Shown here: piece after piece, positions 13,678-19,174 of the stretch | Position numbering within the stretch: the first letter of the stretch is position 1 | How the letters are laid out: every line of letters starts with the position of its first letter | From: DATKZH01 sp035528065 | GTDB taxonomy: Bacteria > Planctomycetota > Planctomycetia > Pirellulales > Thermoguttaceae | NCBI GenBank assembly: GCA_035528065.1 | Contig: DATKZH010000417.1 | Span: forward strand, 1 to 19,174 | Direction: 5' to 3' | Length of the DNA stretch: 19,174 bases | The notes under the pieces: generated by a model | Seen by the model: the letters and a program-made list of their open reading frames with translations, nothing else | The model's database searches: none | What the model was told of the DNA's origin: nothing | Program-made: the position numbers and the translations under genes

Positions 13678-14838
13678 ATGCCCAAGATCGCGGCTGCTCT
13701 GGCGGTGTCTCTGACCGTGGTCACCTGCATCGGGTTCAACACGGCCCGATATCCCGTCGTTTGGGAGATGGTGGCCCTGTCTGATGGTTTTACCCGATCG
13801 CACCGATCGGAGCCGTCCGCGCCGATCCCGGAATCCACCGACTCGCCGCAATCGGAAGGTTCTGCCGCGCCGCCGTCGCCGGGCGAATCGGCCGCGCGCT
13901 GGCAATCGGACTGGTCGTCGCAGGACGACTCCGCAACCGCGAGGGAGTCGACCACGACTCGGCCGAGCTCGCCCTACGCGAGCTACGGCGACGGAGGCTC
14001 GTCCTACGCAGATGACGACTCGACCTGCGCCAACGACGGCTCAAGCGACGCAAACGATTATTCCGGCTACGGGAACGAGGCTAAGTCCTACGACGACTCG
14101 TCCTACGCGAGCGAAAGCACCTCGGGTCCCGGCGAGTACTCGAGCCATGCTTCCGGCAGCTCATCCGGTGCGAGCGAAGATCGGGCGCCCCGTCGGACTG
14201 AAGACCAGGGCGCCGCCGGGAAGGACGAGACGGCCGATCGCGTCGCGATGCGCGAGAAGCGGGAACGGAAGGGCGGCCGGCCCGAGGCGCAGGGGAGCCA
14301 GTACGTCGTGGACCCGGTGGCACCGCTCGAGGGGTCGAACGCGTCCGGCAGGGGAGACGACCGCTCGGCTGTCGTTGCGGGCGACGTGGCCGATGAGCGC
14401 GACGTGGGCACCCAAGGCTTGATCGCTGCGGAGGGTGCTGCCGGCCCAGCGAGCGAGCCGGTCCAGGCAACCGCGGCGGCGAAGTATGCATCGTACCCGC
14501 CGGAGACTCCCTCCCCTTCGTCCGACGCGTACTCGTACTCCGACTCACGCTCGACGGACTACGCGCAAGAAGAGCCGGCTCCCGGGCTAGCCGATGCCCC
14601 GACGCCCGAGGGCACCTTGGTGCCGGTCAAGCCCGCGGGAACGGGCCGCTTCGCGTCCGAGCCGACCGGGAGTGCCTCGCCAGACGACGCCTTGGTGACC
14701 GTCACATCGGGCAATGCCACCACCACGCTGCAAGTGAAGCGTCTCCCGCCGGTGGACCAAGTCGCCACCCTTCCCGGCGCCCGGCCACTTGGCCCGCACG
14801 ACCCCCTCCCCGTCTATCCCTCGACCGGGGTCGAATAG
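13678..14838 (+). CDS. low-complexity Ser/Tyr/Asp-rich protein with N-terminal signal or anchor
   Basis: I do not recognise a function. The 386-residue protein begins MPKIAAALAVSLTVVTCIGF, a short positively charged start and a hydrophobic segment (about 4-20) that could be a signal anchor or a cleaved signal. The following NTARYPVVWEM looks like an ordered stretch. Residues 37-170 are low complexity, rich in Ser, Asp, Tyr, Gly, Ala and Pro (for example SYADDDSTCANDGSSDANDY). Residues 175-215 are charged (EKRERKGGRPE), and 265-330 are again Ser/Tyr/Pro-rich. The C-terminus (LVTVTSGNATTTLQVKRLPPVDQVATLPG) is less biased and may be a small folded or conserved motif. The start is well supported by GAGGAGAGGAAG ending 3 bases before the ATG. 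It is probably outside the cytoplasm and intrinsically disordered, perhaps a surface or envelope linker protein. It stands alone and converges on the adaptor gene after 70 bases. Confidence 0.7.
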   Translation: MPKIAAALAVSLTVVTCIGFNTARYPVVWEMVALSDGFTRSHRSEPSAPIPESTDSPQSEGSAAPPSPGESAARWQSDWSSQDDSATARESTTTRPSSPYASYGDGGSSYADDDSTCANDGSSDANDYSGYGNEAKSYDDSSYASESTSGPGEYSSHASGSSSGASEDRAPRRTEDQGAAGKDETADRVAMREKRERKGGRPEAQGSQYVVDPVAPLEGSNASGRGDDRSAVVAGDVADERDVGTQGLIAAEGAAGPASEPVQATAAAKYASYPPETPSPSSDAYSYSDSRSTDYAQEEPAPGLADAPTPEGTLVPVKPAGTGRFASEPTGSASPDDALVTVTSGNATTTLQVKRLPPVDQVATLPGARPLGPHDPLPVYPSTGVE

Positions 14839-14908
14839 GCCGCAGCAGGAAAGCCGTCAGGAGCGAGCCGTCTCTTGACTTGGGTGCTGAGGCGCGGGTC
14901 TGGTGCGT

Positions 14909-16435
14909 CTACGTCTCGCCGGGGCGATCCCCGGGATCCGCGGCGGCCGTTTCGGGTTCGGGCTGCACCTCGGGCAGATCGAGCTCGTCGCGGTACGACG
15001 CGGCCCCCAGCACGACCGGTTCGCCTTCTTCGAGCCCCTCCGCAATGACGACTTCCTTGTCGTTGGTCGAGCCGATGACCACTTCCCGAGCTTCCAGGCC
15101 GTCGCCGTCGCGAACGACGCAGTAGTGCCTGCGTCCATGTTCGAAGACCGCCTGGACGGGCAACTGAATGGCGTCGTCGATCCGGCCGACACGGATGGAG
15201 ACCTTGGCGGTCATGCCGGGCCGCATTTCCACGTTTTCCGGGAAGGCGTCGATCTTGACGATCGCCTCGTACTCCTTGACGTTGCCGGAATCCCAGCTCG
15301 ATGGCAGGGGATATTCGTTCACTTTCTCCACGGTGCCGGTCAGTTTCACGTCGGGGAAGGCGTCCAGCTCGATGTTGGCCGGCATCCCTTCTTCGAGCAG
15401 GGAGACGCGGGCTTCGTTGATCCTGGCCTTGACCTGCATGTTCCTGGAATCGGGGAGCCGGATGATCACCTGGCGCTCGCGGACCTTAGTCCCTTCTTCG
15501 ATGACGATCTCCTGCCGGCCGTGGTGATCCGTCACGTTGGCATACACCACCTGGCCCGTCTGGGGGGCGCGGATCGTGCACTTCGCGATCTGATCCTCGA
15601 TTTCGGCAAGCTTCTCCAGGTTGAGGTGGTGGCTGTGCTTCCGGGATTCGAGCCCGGCTTGAGCGATGCTGATGTCGGCCTCCAAATCGAGGAGCCTCTT
15701 GGGCTTGGTGTACTTGTCGAGGATGTCCTTGGCGGTCCGGGCTCGCTCCAGATCGATCTTCTTTCGCTCCACGTCGAACTCGTCGGCCTGCAACTTCCGG
15801 TCGGAGATGAAACCCTTGCCGTGGAGGATCTCGCTGTCGGAGAGGTACTGCTGGGCGCGGATCAGCCCCTCTTCGGCCAAGGAGAGGTTCCCTTCCAGCT
15901 TCTTCTTCCCCTCCACGTACGTGCCCTCGAGGTATTCCTCCCTGCCGATCAAGGCCGTTTCAAGATTGTTCTCGGCTTGGATGAGGAAGGCTTCGCTCGT
16001 GTTGCAGGCGATCTGCTGCTGGACCAGTCTGTCTTCCAGTGCCGAGGAATCGAGTTTGACCAGCAGATCCGGCGGCTCTTCGCCCGGCTCCTCCGGTTCC
16101 CAGTCGGGCGCCGGCTCGACGTAAGTGCCCTCCGGAATGATCCAGATGATCATCACGCCCCCGCCGTAGCTCTCGACCTCGCAACGGACCTCGACGTTGT
16201 CGGCGCTTTCCACGTTTCCCTGCTCGGTGACGTCGTGGATGAACGTCCCTCGCCGGACCACGTGCATCTGCGGGCCGCCCTCTTCCGGGGCCAGCGACAG
16301 TCTCGGCAGCCCCAGCCAGGCAACGAGCGGCACGGCCGCCACCACGGGAATCGCGAACAACAGTCCGCGATGAGTGAAGCCGCGCGGAAAGAAGGAGTGG
16401 AGCGGACGCCGGGAAGTGGATTGTGCTGAGTCCAT
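14909..16435 (-). CDS. HlyD/RND-type periplasmic adaptor (membrane fusion protein)
   Basis: The 508-residue product is a periplasmic adaptor of the kind that links an inner-membrane ABC or RND pump to the outer membrane. A cytoplasmic N-terminus (1-24) precedes a single membrane segment (GLLFAIPVVAAVPLVAWLGL, about 25-45). The first half of a lipoyl-like domain follows (VVRRGTFIHDVTEQGNVES...VMIIWIIPEGTYV), then a long alpha-helical hairpin (about 125-275, rich in Glu, Leu, Lys). The second lipoyl half (CTIRAPQTGQVVYAN) and beta-barrel and membrane-proximal domains (LPDSRNMQVKARINEA... to the end) complete it. An acidic, Pro-rich insertion PAPDWEPEEPGEEPPD breaks the first lipoyl half. The C-terminus has an acidic tail. 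ATG 16435 is chosen; a GTG 15 bases upstream is also possible, and neither has a strong ribosome site. No transporter gene is adjacent, so its partner must be elsewhere. Confidence 0.88.
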   Translation of the reverse strand: MDSAQSTSRRPLHSFFPRGFTHRGLLFAIPVVAAVPLVAWLGLPRLSLAPEEGGPQMHVVRRGTFIHDVTEQGNVESADNVEVRCEVESYGGGVMIIWIIPEGTYVEPAPDWEPEEPGEEPPDLLVKLDSSALEDRLVQQQIACNTSEAFLIQAENNLETALIGREEYLEGTYVEGKKKLEGNLSLAEEGLIRAQQYLSDSEILHGKGFISDRKLQADEFDVERKKIDLERARTAKDILDKYTKPKRLLDLEADISIAQAGLESRKHSHHLNLEKLAEIEDQIAKCTIRAPQTGQVVYANVTDHHGRQEIVIEEGTKVRERQVIIRLPDSRNMQVKARINEARVSLLEEGMPANIELDAFPDVKLTGTVEKVNEYPLPSSWDSGNVKEYEAIVKIDAFPENVEMRPGMTAKVSIRVGRIDDAIQLPVQAVFEHGRRHYCVVRDGDGLEAREVVIGSTNDKEVVIAEGLEEGEPVVLGAASYRDELDLPEVQPEPETAAADPGDRPGET

Positions 16436-16871
16436 GCAACGGGCTCTCACGGCGTGCCCGGGAACGGCGTGGCCGGCCGGACCCAGGCGTGTTGGGGAGG
16501 GACGAATCTAAGGATGGCGTCCTCCTATTGTAAGCAAGAGAGAGGCCCCTGTCACGCCAACTTGCCCGCAAAATGGGGGGGCAGAAACTCGGGACTCCAT
16601 CGCCTGCACACGCCGGACACGCTTGGCGTAACGTCGACACGTGCATTGCCCCATGACCCCGCCACGCGCCGGGCGGGTCGCAGGAAGGGCCGGCAGTCTG
16701 TTGCGGGCGCAATACCTCGCCACAGCACTCGCGCACGTCCGGCGGAACCGTGAGACTCCAGCCGGCTCCCACCTCTTTTGGAGTTCCCCTAATTCTCCGT
16801 CTCGAAAGGGAAAACGGGATAGAGAACCCTTGCGGTCTACGTGCCTTTTGCCGGCGAGCCAAGCCCCGCCA
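16436..16871. other. 436-base intergenic region without supported features
   Basis: This region lies between the start of the adaptor gene and the stop of the beta-propeller gene, both on the - strand. It should include the adaptor promoter. I see no convincing gene, terminator with T-run, or repeat. Short open frames here lack ribosome sites and protein-like composition. Confidence 0.5.
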
Positions 16872-18347
16872 TCACGGGCGAAACCGGATCGCGTACAGGT
16901 CGGCATCTTGGAGGACGAACCGCAGGCGCACGGGCCGGCCTGCCAGCTTGCTCAGGTCCGAGCCCGACTTCCACCGGACCACGCGATCCAGCTCATCGCC
17001 GAAGACCTCCTCCGATTCGGCGAGCCCGTAGCCCGGGATCGGTTTGCCGTCGGCATCCTGGATCTCGACGCGAATGCCCCCGGCCACCGAGGTGGAGAAG
17101 TTGACCAGCAGCTCCTTGCCGTCGAACGCGATCGGCTTGGTGACGAGCTCGCCGCCGGCCGCCGGCGCCTCGACCGAGACGAACCCGTCGATCCGCAGCG
17201 TGTAGCGCCGGAGCCAACCGGCGGGCGTATCGCCGGACGTGCTTTCCGTGACGTACGTGGAAAGCTCGTTCGGCGCCCCGTCCAGGACCGATTCGGTTTC
17301 CACCAGGCCCCACGCCTGGTAATGGTCCCCGTAGAACCAACTGCCTTTCCTCTGCGGTCCGGGCCGAATGAACGCTTCCGCCCAGAGGTGAAAGGTCCCT
17401 CCGTCCCGGCTGGTCATGAACAGGCCGTCGGTCAGGGCGGTCCCTTCGCGCTGGCTGGCCGAGGCCCGCAGGTTGCGCTGCTCCGGCTCGGGCAAGACCT
17501 TGGTCGACTCCGTCCACCCGCGATCGAAGTAGCACGTCGGGAAGCCCAGGAAAAGGTGCGGCGCCCGGTAGTAAGGGGCGATCTGATTGGTGTAAAGCTG
17601 GTAGAGCCGCCCGGGGACGTAGTCCAGGAACACGGGGTCGGTCCAGTGGAGAAAATCGTCGGAGGTGGCCGTGCGGACGTCCCGGCCGTCGCGAAAATCG
17701 CGGTGATACTCCCGATACTGGCCCCGCACCGAGTCCCAGAAGGCCAGGTTCTGGGAGTCGAAGGCCCCTTCGGTGACCACCGGCTTGTCGCTCAAGAGCG
17801 ACCAGTGGATGCCGTCGGGCGAGGAGAACGCGTAGAGCCCTCCCTTGTCGCTGGCCACCGCCTTGTACCGCTGGTCGGGCTTGCAGCTCGGGTTCGCGTC
17901 GCGAAACGGGACGAAGTTGTGCGAGCCCGGACCCCGCCAGACGATGTTGTTCTCCTTGGACCCGTCGAACTCGAAGAGCCCGAGCTGCGGCTTGGCCCAG
18001 CCCGCGCCGTCCTCGCTCTCCGCGTAACAGTAGACCTGCTCCGAACTGGTGTGCTTGCCCGGGGTCCACTTGATGCTCAGGCCGCGGTAGTACATCCGGT
18101 ATCGTTCGCCGTCCCGGAACACGGTGACGTAGTTGACCCCGTTTCCTTCCCACGGCTCGTCGCAGCGGAGGGCCACGCCCTGAGGCGTCGGCCGGTGGAG
18201 CCTCCGGGCCGCGCCTTCCATCCGCTCGATCAGATAGTCGTCCACGAACAGCTCCCGCCGGGAACCGACGTCGATCGCGTCCGCCGCCATCGCCGCGGCG
18301 CCGGTCAACGCCATGATAAACACAGAGCCGAGAATCCTGAGCGTCAT
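16872..18347 (-). CDS. secreted glycosidase-like beta-propeller protein
   Basis: The 491-residue protein has a clear Sec signal (MTLRILGSVFIMALTGAAAMAADA, cleavage likely after AMA), so it is exported. The mature part begins IDVGSRRELFVDDYLIERMEG, a signature I associate with planctomycete and verrucomicrobial proteins annotated as glycosyl hydrolase-like. Repeated blade phrases support a five-bladed propeller of the GH43/GH32/GH130 type: YVTVFRDGERYRMYYRG, YCYAESEDGAGWAKPQLGLFEFDGS, YAFSSPDGIHWSLL, NLAFWDSVRGQYREYHRD and TATSDDFLHWTDPVFLD. The last 120 residues form a separate beta-rich domain (LRRYTLRIDGFVSVEAPAAGGELVTKP to LRFVLQDADLYAIRF). Catalytic residues cannot be assigned by eye, so a non-enzymatic carbohydrate-binding role is possible. 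Start: ATG 18347 has AGGAG about 8 bases upstream and gives the complete signal peptide. A longer open frame to 18398 adds no protein-like sequence. Confidence 0.82.
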   Translation of the reverse strand: MTLRILGSVFIMALTGAAAMAADAIDVGSRRELFVDDYLIERMEGAARRLHRPTPQGVALRCDEPWEGNGVNYVTVFRDGERYRMYYRGLSIKWTPGKHTSSEQVYCYAESEDGAGWAKPQLGLFEFDGSKENNIVWRGPGSHNFVPFRDANPSCKPDQRYKAVASDKGGLYAFSSPDGIHWSLLSDKPVVTEGAFDSQNLAFWDSVRGQYREYHRDFRDGRDVRTATSDDFLHWTDPVFLDYVPGRLYQLYTNQIAPYYRAPHLFLGFPTCYFDRGWTESTKVLPEPEQRNLRASASQREGTALTDGLFMTSRDGGTFHLWAEAFIRPGPQRKGSWFYGDHYQAWGLVETESVLDGAPNELSTYVTESTSGDTPAGWLRRYTLRIDGFVSVEAPAAGGELVTKPIAFDGKELLVNFSTSVAGGIRVEIQDADGKPIPGYGLAESEEVFGDELDRVVRWKSGSDLSKLAGRPVRLRFVLQDADLYAIRFRP

Positions 18348-18440
18348 CAGTCGTTCTCCTGTCGGGTAAGAATCCGGGGTGCGAGCGGTGCCGTCCAATC
18401 GATCATGCCTTCGCCAATCGATGTTCCGTGTCCGGCAATG

Positions 18441-19174
18441 CTAATCGAAAAGCCGCTTCTGTGCGTCGTTTCTTGAGAACTGTCGCTTGATGAAACCACT
18501 GAATAGCGGCACCGCGAAACAGTATTTGCCGAACCTATTCTTGTAAACCAGTCCCTTGTCGATCAGGCGTGGAAGAATCTGACTTACATCTCCGGGTGCA
18601 AACGACTTCACTTCGAGGTCTCGGGAGACCTCAACGATTTCGCTGATCGTGAATTCCTCGTCCGCGTTTTCGAGATGGGCGATACAGAACAGCAAGTCTC
18701 GCTGTCGATCGGTGACGCCCTCCCATCTCCCGGCAAAGAAATCTGAGTCGAGTTTCCTCATGATCGAATCCATGGGTATTCTCCGGTCGCCGGGATTCGC
18801 GAAAAGATGATCGAAGGTTTCGCGACAGATGAACTGAATGAAGTACGGATATCCGTCGGATACCTCGATGATTCTCTGGACGCCCTCAGACGTGAACTTC
18901 CATGGACCGTTCTGAAGTGGTACTTCTATGGCTTCCCGAGACGCTTCAGGCGCGAGTCGCCCGATTTCTTGCACTGCGAACATTCGCTCTGCATACGTGC
19001 GGGATTCAACGAGCTTTGGGAACAGGGTAGGAAGCCCTGTCAGTAGCAGCAGGTACCTCACGCCCTTTCTCTGAAGAGACTGAAAGGTCTCCAGGAGAAC
19101 GGCGAGAGGATACTGGTCTTTCTCTTCTCGGTCGCGGACGACTTGAGCTTCATCATACGCAAAGATGATCCCCT
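18441..19174 (-). CDS. AAA-type ATPase, partial (C-terminal part, runs off the window)
   Basis: The gene enters from the right edge, so the N-terminus with the Walker A motif is missing. Reading from the edge (frame beginning at 19172), the protein has GIIFAYDEAQVVRD, a Walker B motif with DEAQ. About 30 residues later comes RYLLLLTGLPTLFPKLVESRTYAERMF, fitting the sensor-1 strand and following helix, then a lid region (DGYPYFIQFICRETFDHLF). The C-terminal 100 residues form a winged-helix-like domain (TDRQRDLLFCIAHLENADEEFTISEIVEV...VSQILPRLIDKGLVYKNRFGKYCFAVPLFSGFIKRQF). This is the layout of the Orc1/Cdc6-like or STAND-type 'ATP-binding protein' family found in archaea and bacteria, often of unknown role and sometimes linked to mobile DNA or defence. 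GC is visibly lower than in the neighbouring genes. A GTG at 19061 is only internal, because the motif upstream of it is intact. Confidence 0.8.
   Translation of the reverse strand, partial: GIIFAYDEAQVVRDREEKDQYPLAVLLETFQSLQRKGVRYLLLLTGLPTLFPKLVESRTYAERMFAVQEIGRLAPEASREAIEVPLQNGPWKFTSEGVQRIIEVSDGYPYFIQFICRETFDHLFANPGDRRIPMDSIMRKLDSDFFAGRWEGVTDRQRDLLFCIAHLENADEEFTISEIVEVSRDLEVKSFAPGDVSQILPRLIDKGLVYKNRFGKYCFAVPLFSGFIKRQFSRNDAQKRLFD

Noticed and set aside
13269..13955. Reverse-strand open frame of 228 codons overlapping the start of the Ser-rich gene
   Set aside because: It begins inside the opposite gene, ends in repeat DNA, and lacks a ribosome site and any recognisable motif.
16641..18476. 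Forward open frame of 611 codons opposite the propeller gene
   Set aside because: It is antisense to a gene with a clear signal peptide and ribosome site. Its His/Arg/Gln/Val-rich makeup is typical of a complementary shadow.

Overview
The window looks like a stretch of a GC-rich bacterial chromosome, most likely a planctomycete of the Pirellulales type. That guess rests on the strong GC bias, several secreted or anchored protein types that I associate with planctomycetes, and short interspersed hairpin repeats. No rRNA gene or other phylogenetic marker is present, so the taxon is an inference. The [FeFe] hydrogenase genes imply an organism that ferments or lives without oxygen at least part of the time.

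Bases 1-8811 (+ strand) form a hydrogenase locus. hydG and hydF, two of the three H-cluster maturases, come first. A 417-base gap follows. It holds a recognisable sigma70-type promoter bracketed by two related dyads, and then the structural genes hydC, hydB and hydA. HydC and HydB overlap by ATGA. HydB is unusual. It is a 1040-residue fusion of a normal NuoF-like NADH/FMN subunit with a complete GltD/NfnB-like FAD and NAD(P)H flavoprotein carrying eight linker cysteines. With the multi-cluster HydA, this predicts a trimeric H2 enzyme with two separate pyridine-nucleotide sites, probably electron-bifurcating or confurcating between H2, ferredoxin, NAD(H) and NADP(H). This is the most interesting system in the window. 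The third maturase, hydE, is not in the window.

Bases 8881-10826 (- strand) hold a two-gene unit with visibly lower GC: an HD-superfamily phosphohydrolase (SAMHD1/YwfO-like) overlapping a YwgA/Panacea-like small protein. The same pairing is known in Bacillus subtilis (ywfO-ywgA). Its function is unknown, and nucleotide metabolism or defence are possibilities.

Bases 11045-12949 (- strand) encode a phenylacetate-CoA ligase-type enzyme followed by a tandem ACT-domain protein, a pairing typical of anaerobic aryl-acid metabolism. Two GGGTTCA-rich inverted-repeat elements lie near this pair, one directly against the ACT gene start codon.

Bases 13678-18347 hold a low-complexity Ser/Tyr/Asp-rich exported or anchored protein (+), an HlyD-like periplasmic adaptor without a transporter beside it (-), and a secreted beta-propeller glycosidase-like protein (-). 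The right edge (18441-19174, -) is the C-terminal part of an AAA-type ATPase with a Walker B DEAQ motif, also lower in GC. No tRNA, rRNA, CRISPR array or transposase was seen.
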